Shown here: positions 7,304 through 11,971 of the stretch, in pieces
Layout of the letters: each line of letters begins with the position of its first letter
How positions within the stretch are numbered: the stretch's first letter is position 1
Origin: Candidatus Peregrinibacteria bacterium
GTDB taxonomy: Bacteria > Patescibacteriota > Gracilibacteria > UBA1369 > JACRIC01
Length of the DNA stretch: 11,971 bases
Assembly (NCBI GenBank): GCA_016235915.1
Contig: JACRIC010000077.1
Span: 1 to 11,971 of the forward strand
Direction of reading: 5' to 3'
Program-made: the position numbers and the translations under genes
Notes under the pieces: generated by a model
What the model was told of the DNA's origin: nothing
Database searches by the model: none
Seen by the model: the letters and a program-made list of their open reading frames with translations, nothing else

Positions 7304-7452
7304 TGTAACATCGTAACGAAATTTTATCCATTTTGAGCGAGACGAGGAACGACGACGAAGGCGTATCAGATAAGATACGTCAAGAAGGAGTGACGAAGTC
7401 GTAGCCAAAATGGTAAAATTGCAGTCGTTGGTACATTATTCAGAGGTTCCTA
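7287..7452. repeat. Large palindromic element spanning the hrcA end and the grpE promoter
   Basis: The outer arms 7287-7307 and 7432-7452 are perfect 21-bp inverted copies. Going inward, a looser segment is followed by a second paired block, AATTTTA(T)CCATTTTG (about 7319-7335) against CCAAAATGGTAAAATT (7405-7420), with one bulged base. The centre holds CGTATC (7362-7367) facing GATACG (7374-7379), flanked by GACGA-rich DNA. RNA from this region could fold into one long hairpin of about 166 nt. The left arm encodes HrcA's last codons and its TAA; the right arm carries the apparent grpE promoter. It could be a non-autonomous palindromic mobile element or a folded processing or termination structure. 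No T-run follows it. Confidence 0.75.
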
Positions 7453-7456
7453 TACA
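7428..7456 (+). promoter_or_regulatory. grpE promoter, leaderless
   Basis: TTGGTA (7428-7433), a 17-bp spacer and TATACA (7451-7456). Seven bases after the -10 box is the A of the grpE ATG (7463), so the predicted transcript has no leader. The promoter sits almost wholly in the right arm of the palindrome. No CIRCE and no ribosome binding site are present. Confidence 0.45.
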
Positions 7457-7462
7457 AACATC

Positions 7463-8002
7463 ATGACAGACAATACCATTTCAAAAATACAAAAAGACGA
7501 AGAAGAAAAAAATTCGCAACCGGTCAAAGCGCAAAAAAGCGCTGAAGAAATCGAAAAAGAACTGGAAAATGCAAAAATGCAAATTCAATCGTTGACCGAG
7601 GCATTGAAACGAGCCCTCGCCGACCTCGCGAATTTCAAAAAACGCACCGAAGAAGAGAAAAAAAACTTTATCGAATTTGCCGCATCCGAACTTCTTCGTG
7701 AAATTCTCCAAATTATCGATAATTTCGACCGCGCTTTTGCTCACATTCCGGAAAATCTCAAAGGAAACGAATGGATTGCCGGCGTGCAACAGATTGAAAA
7801 ACAATTGCGAGACATGTTCGAAAATCAGGGAGTAACCGAAATGCCAGCGCTCGAAAAACCCATTGACCCGAATTTCCACGACGCGCTCCTCACAGGAAAA
7901 GGACCAAAAAACATCGTCATCGAGGTTTTGGAAAAAGGCTATATGCTCGGAGGAAAAGTGCTTCGTCATGCGAAGGTGAAAGTGGGAGATGGGACGGAAT
8001 GA
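7463..8002 (+). CDS. grpE: Nucleotide exchange factor GrpE
   Basis: GrpE is the cytoplasmic partner of DnaK that releases ADP and so resets the chaperone cycle. The 179 residues start with a charged, disordered tail (1-25), followed by a long helix/coiled coil (about 27-95) containing LANFKKRTEEEKKNF (55-69) and LLREILQIIDNFDRAF (77-92). The C-terminal beta domain shows IDPNFHDALL (134-143) and VLEKGYMLGGKVLRHAKVKV (155-174). All of this is typical of a complete GrpE. It lies between hrcA and dnaK, the classical order, but is separated from both by palindromic repeats and seems to have its own leaderless promoter. No Shine-Dalgarno sequence precedes the ATG. The stop is TGA. Confidence 0.96.
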   Translation: MTDNTISKIQKDEEEKNSQPVKAQKSAEEIEKELENAKMQIQSLTEALKRALADLANFKKRTEEEKKNFIEFAASELLREILQIIDNFDRAFAHIPENLKGNEWIAGVQQIEKQLRDMFENQGVTEMPALEKPIDPNFHDALLTGKGPKNIVIEVLEKGYMLGGKVLRHAKVKVGDGTE

Positions 8003-8024
8003 CATGGTATCCCGAGCGGAGAGA

Positions 8025-8136
8025 CTGTCATTGCGAGGAGCAAGTCCGCGAGCGACGAAGCAATCTCCCTGAATAACACGACCATTCATAAAGATTGCTT
8101 CGTCGGTAGCCTGAGGCTACCTCCTCGCAATGACAG
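8025..8136. repeat. Inverted repeat of the GTCATTGCGAGGAG...GACGAAGCAATCT type
   Basis: The left arm 8025-8066 and right arm 8092-8136 are inverted copies. The outermost 16 bp (8025-8040 with 8121-8136) and innermost 14 bp (8053-8066 with 8092-8105) match perfectly. The 25 bases between the arms form the loop. The arm cores differ: the left has CAAGTCCGCGAG, the right a nested perfect hairpin GGTAGCC-TGA-GGCTACC (8105-8121). I recognise this motif as a widespread intergenic repeat in unrelated bacteria. It lies between grpE and the dnaK promoter. RNA from it would fold strongly, but no T-run follows, so it is not a standard terminator. Confidence 0.8.
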
Positions 8137-8150
8137 TAATAGAATTTCTC

Positions 8151-8179
8151 TTGACTTAAAAAACTTAGCACTCTAAAAT
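8151..8179 (+). promoter_or_regulatory. dnaK promoter
   Basis: TTGACT (8151-8156), a 17-bp spacer and TAAAAT (8174-8179): close to the housekeeping sigma-70 consensus. The predicted start is near 8186, inside the right half of the CIRCE site, leaving a leader of about 23 nt. The -10 box fills most of the CIRCE spacer, so repressor binding would block polymerase directly. Confidence 0.75.
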
Positions 8180-8191
8180 AGCGAGTGCTAA
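8165..8191 (+). promoter_or_regulatory. CIRCE operator (HrcA binding site)
   Basis: TTAGCACTC (8165-8173), nine bases, GAGTGCTAA (8183-8191): an exact match to the CIRCE consensus with its N9 spacer. It covers the -10 box and predicted start of dnaK. With hrcA less than 2 kb upstream, this makes dnaK the clear HrcA target. It is the only CIRCE I find in the window. Confidence 0.95.
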
Positions 8192-8209
8192 TCCATAACA
8201 TTCAAAACC

Positions 8210-10129
8210 ATGTCAAAAATTATCGGCATTGATCTCGGAACCACAAATTCCTGCGTCGCTTTCATGGAAGGCTCGGAGCCGACCATAATTCCAAACGCCG
8301 ATGGAGGACGCACCACACCATCAGTCGTAGCTTTCAAAGACGACGAAAGACTCGTAGGCCTCCCGGCAAAAAGACAAGCGGTAACCAATCCAGAAAAAAC
8401 AATATTTTCGGCGAAACGCTTCATCGGTCGCCAATATAAAGAAGTTGAAAAAATCGCCAAGCGCATGCCATTTAAAACCGTGGCAGGGAAAAAGGGCGAA
8501 ATGGAAATAGAAATAGATAAAAAAATGTACCGTCCGGCAGAAATTTCCGCCATGGTTCTGCAAAAACTCAAGGCAGACGCGGAAAGTTTCTTGGGAGGAA
8601 CGATAACAGAAGCCATTATCACCGTGCCCGCCTATTTTAACGATTCCCAAAGACAAGCCACAAAAGACGCCGGAAAAATCGCGGGTCTTGACGTGAAACG
8701 CATCATCAACGAACCGACAGCCGCCGCTCTCGCCTACGGACTCGATAAAAGCAACCATGAGAAAAAAATCGCGGTATACGATTTCGGGGGCGGAACTTTT
8801 GACATTTCAATATTGGAACTCGGAGGCGGTGTTTTCGAAGTGCTTTCCACGAATGGCGACACCCAGCTCGGCGGAGACGACTGCGACGAAGTGGTGACCG
8901 ACTGGCTCATTGCTGAATTTAAAAAAGAATACGGTATCGACCTTTCCAAAGACAAAATGGCGCTTCAACGACTGAAGGAAGCGGCCGAAAAAGCCAAGTG
9001 CGAGCTTTCTTCCCAAGTCGAAACCGACATCAATCTTCCGTTTATCACCGCGGACAGTTCCGGCCCGAAACACATGAATGTGAAACTCTCCCGCGCCAAG
9101 CTGGAAGATCTCATAAACGACCTTGTGGAACGAAGCGTCGCGCCCTGCGAAAAAGCTCTCTCAGACGCGAAGCTCACGGCAAAAGACATTGACGAAGTGA
9201 TTCTTGTCGGCGGTTCCACTCGGATTCCCATGGTTCAAAAAAAAGTAAAAGAAATTTTCAAAAGAGAGCCGCACAAAGGCATCAATCCCGATGAAGTCGT
9301 GGCGCTCGGCGCGGCTATTCAAGGTGGAGTGCTCCAAGGCGACGTGAAAGACATTCTTCTTCTCGACGTCACGCCCCTTTCACTCGGAATAGAAACGCTC
9401 GGAGGCATTGCCACGAAACTCATTACACGAAATACCACAATCCCGACTTCAAAATCACAAGTTTTTTCCACGGCCGCAGACAGCCAAACATCCGTCGAGG
9501 TTCATGTGGTGCAAGGAGAACGGGAAATGGCATCCGACAACAAATCTCTCGGAAAATTCGTTCTGGACGGAATCCCGCCAGCCCCTCGAGGCATGCCGCA
9601 AATCGAAGTTACTTTTGATATCGATGCCAACGGCATTTTAAACGTCAAAGCAAAGGATAAAGCGATGGGAAAAGAACAGCACATCACGATCACGGGATCA
9701 TCCGGACTTTCCAAAGATGAAGTGGAAAAACTTCAGAAAGACGCGGAAAAGTTCGCGGAAGAAGATAAAAAGAAGCGTGATGCCATCGAAATACGAAATA
9801 CGGCCGACACGCTCGTCTATCAATCCGAAAAAACGCTGAAAGATACCGGAGACAAAGTATCAGACGCCATAAAAAATCCCGTGCAAGAAAAAATCGACGC
9901 TTTGAAAAAAGTGCTGGAAAATAAAGACGCCCCAATTGACGAAATAAAAAAAGCGAGCGAAGACCTTTCTTCCGAAATCCAAAAAGTGGGCGCCGAACTC
10001 TACAAAGCCGCGCAAGAAAAAACCGGCACGCCAAACACAGAAACTGACGACGGCGTGAAGGTAAAGGACAACAATAAAAAAGAAGACGTGGTAGAAGGCG
10101 AAGTGGTAGATGAAAAAAAAGAAGAATAA
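8210..10129 (+). CDS. dnaK: Molecular chaperone DnaK (Hsp70)
   Basis: ATP-driven cytoplasmic chaperone for folding and refolding of proteins. A complete 639-residue Hsp70. The nucleotide-binding domain has [14 protein letters not shown] (4-17), SAKRFIGR (67-74, with the catalytic lysine K69), [17 protein letters not shown] (139-155), [14 protein letters not shown] (164-177), [14 protein letters not shown] (190-203) and [11 protein letters not shown] (330-340). The interdomain linker [16 protein letters not shown] (381-396) leads to the substrate-binding domain and a helical lid. The tail is acidic and ends [14 protein letters not shown]. Expression is governed by a sigma-70 promoter overlapped by CIRCE. 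No Shine-Dalgarno sequence precedes the ATG. The gene is not followed by dnaJ, its usual co-chaperone; the next gene is a toxin-antitoxin component 108 bp away. Confidence 0.99.
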   Translation: MSKIIGIDLGTTNSCVAFMEGSEPTIIPNADGGRTTPSVVAFKDDERLVGLPAKRQAVTNPEKTIFSAKRFIGRQYKEVEKIAKRMPFKTVAGKKGEMEIEIDKKMYRPAEISAMVLQKLKADAESFLGGTITEAIITVPAYFNDSQRQATKDAGKIAGLDVKRIINEPTAAALAYGLDKSNHEKKIAVYDFGGGTFDISILELGGGVFEVLSTNGDTQLGGDDCDEVVTDWLIAEFKKEYGIDLSKDKMALQRLKEAAEKAKCELSSQVETDINLPFITADSSGPKHMNVKLSRAKLEDLINDLVERSVAPCEKALSDAKLTAKDIDEVILVGGSTRIPMVQKKVKEIFKREPHKGINPDEVVALGAAIQGGVLQGDVKDILLLDVTPLSLGIETLGGIATKLITRNTTIPTSKSQVFSTAADSQTSVEVHVVQGEREMASDNKSLGKFVLDGIPPAPRGMPQIEVTFDIDANGILNVKAKDKAMGKEQHITITGSSGLSKDEVEKLQKDAEKFAEEDKKKRDAIEIRNTADTLVYQSEKTLKDTGDKVSDAIKNPVQEKIDALKKVLENKDAPIDEIKKASEDLSSEIQKVGAELYKAAQEKTGTPNTETDDGVKVKDNNKKEDVVEGEVVDEKKEE

Positions 10130-10154
10130 TGGTGTCATTGCACGTGCCATCTCG

Positions 10155-10179
10155 TCATCCTGAGCCTTGCGAAGGATCT
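10155..10179. repeat. Short copy of the TCATCCTGAGC...CGAAGGATCT repeat
   Basis: TCATCCTGAGC is followed, after three bases, by CGAAGGATCT. These are the same end blocks as the repeat at 80-144, but without the hairpin insert found there. It lies in the 108-bp gap between dnaK and the nucleotidyltransferase gene. Confidence 0.6.
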
Positions 10180-10200
10180 CACCTCGCCACACGCATCATT

Positions 10201-10228
10201 TTGCAAACATCTCCTCCTATGAGATACT
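10201..10228 (+). promoter_or_regulatory. Promoter of the MntA-like gene
   Basis: TTGCAA (10201-10206), a 16-bp spacer and GATACT (10223-10228). The box ends nine bases before the ATG at 10238, so the message would be almost leaderless. Confidence 0.4.
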
Positions 10229-10237
10229 GTTTTTACC

Positions 10238-10636
10238 ATGAAAAATCCAAATATCCAAAAAATCGCAAAAAAATATCGCCTCAACCTGCTCATTCTTTTC
10301 GGATCTGAAACGACAACGCAAAAAACGAAACACAGCGATCTCGACCTTGCTTTTTTTCGATACCAATATATGCCGCCCGAAGAGGAAAATAGGCTGTTTA
10401 CGGATCTCATGGAAGCATATCGGCGCGAAGACATTGACCTTATCAATATCAAAAACACGCCAAACCTCCTCTTGCGTTATGAAATTTTCATAAAAGGAAT
10501 GCCAATATATGAAAAGAAAAAAGGATTTTTCTCAAAAACGCGCTGGGAGGCGTACATTGATTTCATGGATTTTAAACGGTTTTTTGATCAAAAAGGCGCA
10601 GTTATTGAAAAAAACCTACAAATATTAACCGCCTAA
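10238..10636 (+). CDS. Minimal nucleotidyltransferase, MntA-like antitoxin
   Basis: A 132-residue protein of the MNT (DNA polymerase beta-like nucleotidyltransferase) superfamily. The active site is intact: G22-S23, ten residues, D34-L-D36, the classic GSx10DxD pattern, with D67 in EDIDLIN as the probable third metal-binding acid. In characterised MntA/HepT pairs the MNT protein neutralises the HEPN toxin by adding AMP to the tyrosine of its RX4HXY motif. The next gene, 4 bp downstream, is exactly such a HEPN partner but broken. This antitoxin therefore seems to be a survivor of a once-working pair, or may act on another target. The C-terminal part (about 95-132) is basic and aromatic. No Shine-Dalgarno sequence is visible. 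Confidence 0.88.
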   Translation: MKNPNIQKIAKKYRLNLLILFGSETTTQKTKHSDLDLAFFRYQYMPPEEENRLFTDLMEAYRREDIDLINIKNTPNLLLRYEIFIKGMPIYEKKKGFFSKTRWEAYIDFMDFKRFFDQKGAVIEKNLQILTA

Positions 10637-10640
10637 ATCA

Positions 10641-11051
10641 ATGATAAATCTCATTATTCAGGAAAAAATCGCATTCATAACAGAAACCCTCAAAATACTC
10701 AAAGATATACTCGAAAAACGAAAAAAATCACTTTTAAAAGAATATCTCCTGTTCGCCGCTGAAAAAAAGGCCGAGGAAATCATCGAATCCGCAATATCCA
10801 TAAATCAGGAAATTCTAAAAAACCACTGTTATCATCTCTCAAAAAGTTATTACGAAAGCTTCATTGATCTCAAAAAACTCTATATTTTTTCAGAAAATTA
10901 ATTAAATGAATTGGCAGGAAAAGCAGTATTCTGAAACCGTCTCGCACATGATTATCTTGAACTTCATCCTGACATAACCCTCAAAAGTTTCGAAAAAATC
11001 CTCAAAATCTATCCAGAATATCTCAAAAAAATCCAAAAATTTCTGAAATAA
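10641..11051 (+). pseudogene. HepT-like HEPN toxin (DUF86) broken by two nonsense codons
   Basis: One reading frame runs through the whole segment and would give 136 residues, the usual HepT size, but for TAA at 10899-10901 (codon 87) and TGA at 10932-10934 (codon 98). The frame does not shift. Before the first stop is the helical HEPN part (DILEKRKKSLLKEYLLFAAEKKAEEII...SYYESFIDLKKL). Between the stops is LNELAGKAVF, and after the second NRLAHDYLELHPDITLKSFEKIL. With Gln at codon 87 and Arg at codon 98 the line reads like a normal HepT ending in RNRLAHDY, the RX4HXY motif of RNase activity and AMPylation. Both stops fit single C-to-T changes (CAA to TAA, CGA to TGA), the second in the catalytic arginine. 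An 86-residue product could still be made. Read error, readthrough or true decay are the options; decay is most likely. Confidence 0.85.
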
Positions 11052-11073
11052 AAAAACGTGTGTGAAAAAACAT

Positions 11074-11102
11074 TTGCTTTTCACGAAATTTCAGATTATC
11101 AT
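11074..11102 (+). promoter_or_regulatory. Promoter of the AbrB/RelE pair
   Basis: TTGCTT (11074-11079), a 17-bp spacer and TATCAT (11097-11102). The predicted leader is about 22 nt. The palindrome GAAATTTC (11085-11092) lies in the spacer, and TTTCAG occurs twice (11089-11094 and 11105-11110); either could be an operator for the antitoxin, as such pairs usually regulate themselves. Confidence 0.4.
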
Positions 11103-11131
11103 ATTTTCAGTAATTCCGTTTTTTTTATTGT

Positions 11132-11374
11132 ATGAAACCTCAAATTCTCACCATCTCTGACCGCGGACAAATCACCCTTCCAAAAAAATATCGCGACAGC
11201 CTCAAAATAAAATATGTCACGATACGCATAGATGGAAAAAATGTCATCCTCGAGCCACTGCAAACACGTGAAGAATTTTTCAAGGAATTAGAAGAAGCGG
11301 AAAAAGATTGGGAAAAACACGGAGGAATACCATGGGAAACAGTGATGAAAAAAGCTAATCTGAATAAAAAATGA
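11132..11374 (+). CDS. AbrB/SpoVT-type antitoxin
   Basis: An 80-residue protein. Residues about 3-43 form the swapped-hairpin AbrB/SpoVT DNA-binding fold: ILTISDRGQITLPKKYRDSL followed by the strand pair around VTIRIDGKNVILEPL. The rest (44-80) is a charged helical tail, EEFFKELEEAEKDWEKHGG, of the kind that wraps around a toxin. It is translationally coupled to the next gene by an ATGA overlap, so it should be the antitoxin and probable autorepressor of the pair. No Shine-Dalgarno sequence is visible. Confidence 0.85.
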   Translation: MKPQILTISDRGQITLPKKYRDSLKIKYVTIRIDGKNVILEPLQTREEFFKELEEAEKDWEKHGGIPWETVMKKANLNKK

Positions 11375-11640
11375 AAAGATGTATCATGCAATTTACTCCG
11401 GGAAGTCAGGGGGATTTTTTAAAATTGCCACAAAATATCCAATGGAGGATAAAAAAGAAAATGGAATTTTTTATACAAACTGAAAATCCCCTCTATTTTT
11501 CCAAAAAAATACAAAACCACGATCATTGGTATCGCTTCCGCGTCGGCGATTACCGAATTATAGTAACGCCAAGAGACACGAAAACGCTCATTATTCTTAT
11601 CATTGTAAAAATCGGACATCGCAGAGACATCTACGAATAA
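11371..11640 (+). CDS. RelE/ParE-family toxin
   Basis: An 89-residue basic protein of the RelE/ParE superfamily, whose members cleave mRNA on the ribosome or inhibit gyrase. Family features: an N-terminal beta strand CIMQFTP (4-10), a helical hairpin with FLKLPQNIQWRIKKKM (16-31), and the core sheet WYRFRVGDYRIIV (53-65) and LIIVKIGHRRDIYE (76-89). The RFRVGDYRI and GHRRDIYE signatures, with their basic residues, resemble RelE mRNA interferases more than ParE. The start overlaps the antitoxin stop (ATGA). The gene looks intact, unlike the HEPN toxin just upstream. It ends 7 bp before a converging gene. Confidence 0.87.
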   Translation: MKRCIMQFTPGSQGDFLKLPQNIQWRIKKKMEFFIQTENPLYFSKKIQNHDHWYRFRVGDYRIIVTPRDTKTLIILIIVKIGHRRDIYE

Positions 11641-11647
11641 AATAAAC

Positions 11648-11971
11648 TCATCCTCCCGCCTTCCTCTCCACAAAATCAAACAAAAAATGGAAAATCTGAC
11701 TCATTTCGGATTGCTGTATTTTCAGACCAATTTGAGAATGTTTATACAAAGCAAAATACACCGCATGCCCGACTAAAAATATATTCGTAGCACCGCGGGA
11801 TGCGGGAAATTTTGCAGGATCAAATTCGCGCAAAGACAATTTGGAAATCCTCTCAGGAATCAGCGTTCCAGACGCCTCGAAAATCTCCAAATCCACATGC
11901 CGTTGCTGTATTTCCTCATAAAATTCCTCCATATAATGAGAAAGCGGCGTATCCCCCATCCGCTCCTCAAA
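11648..11971 (-). CDS. Partial gene, possibly a TrmB-like transcription regulator (C-terminal part)
   Basis: The frame is open to the window edge. An ATG exists at 11959, but FEER precedes it in frame, so the gene very likely continues beyond the window and only about the last 107 residues are seen. The pattern ASGTLIPERISKLSLREFDPAKF, then NIFLVGHAVYFALYKHSQIGLKIQQSEMSQIFHFLFDFV, resembles the C-terminal effector domain of TrmB-type regulators (a FP...NIYGDKVA.ISF...GVIIE...I.E..W layout). The similarity is weak and I did not see a DNA-binding domain, which would lie outside the window. It converges on the RelE-type toxin with a 7-bp gap. Confidence 0.45.
   Translation of the reverse strand, partial: FEERMGDTPLSHYMEEFYEEIQQRHVDLEIFEASGTLIPERISKLSLREFDPAKFPASRGATNIFLVGHAVYFALYKHSQIGLKIQQSEMSQIFHFLFDFVERKAGG

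Noticed and set aside
7481..8089. Long - strand open frame opposite grpE (202 codons)
   Set aside because: It is a shadow of a certain gene; its sequence is low-complexity phenylalanine-rich text with no family features. The same holds for the - strand frames opposite dnaK.
7287..8136. CRISPR array made of the repeats around grpE
   Set aside because: These are inverted, not direct, repeats; there are no regular spacers and no cas genes.
10899..10934. Recoding of TGA and TAA to explain the interrupted HepT gene
   Set aside because: TGA ends several intact genes here (grpE, the secreted protein, the TsaC-family gene), TAA ends others, and no conserved protein needs an internal stop read as an amino acid.
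11062..11084. Hairpin GTGAAAA...TTTTCAC as a terminator after the broken HepT gene
   Set aside because: The stem is 7 bp and AT-rich, no T-run follows, and it overlaps the -35 box of the AbrB/RelE promoter.

Overview
The window looks like chromosomal DNA of a small-genome bacterium, probably of the Candidate Phyla Radiation (Patescibacteria). This is inferred from style, not from a phylogenetic marker: compact genes, almost no Shine-Dalgarno sequences, very short leaders, a shortened HrcA, a 16S methyltransferase gene outside a dcw cluster, and dispersed palindromic repeats. The standard code is in use: TGA is a stop in several genes and tryptophans are TGG.

Layout. Positions 1-183 hold the probable last codons of an unknown + strand gene and a small palindromic repeat. 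rsmH (16S rRNA m4C1402 methyltransferase) lies on the - strand to 1107. An AT-rich intergenic stretch of about 400 bp follows. Next come a COG2426-type small membrane protein (1508-1993) and a 501-residue protein (2067-3572) whose cysteine/aspartate/arginine and histidine/cysteine pattern matches the carboxysomal CsoSCA type of beta-carbonic anhydrase. A TsaC/YrdC-family gene (- strand) converges on it with an 11-bp overlap. gapA (4317-5327) is followed by an unrecognised secreted protein (5365-6534).

The centre is a heat-shock locus, hrcA - grpE - dnaK, without dnaJ. Each gene appears to have its own promoter. Only dnaK carries the CIRCE operator, in perfect form and adjoining and overlapping the -10 box. 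Two large palindromic elements sit in the hrcA-grpE and grpE-dnaK gaps. The first has perfect 21-bp outer arms, encodes the last codons of hrcA in its left arm and supplies the apparent promoter of grpE in its right arm.

The right end is a defence/toxin-antitoxin strip. It has a MntA-like minimal nucleotidyltransferase with intact catalytic residues, then its HepT (HEPN) toxin partner broken by two in-frame stops, one of them exactly at the catalytic arginine. An AbrB-type antitoxin/RelE-type toxin pair with a 4-bp overlap comes next, then a partial - strand gene that may be a TrmB-like regulator.

The observations most worth following up are the CsoSCA-like enzyme outside any carboxysome context, the HepT toxin broken at its catalytic arginine, the palindrome that ends hrcA and starts grpE, and the run of promoters implying leaderless or nearly leaderless transcripts.
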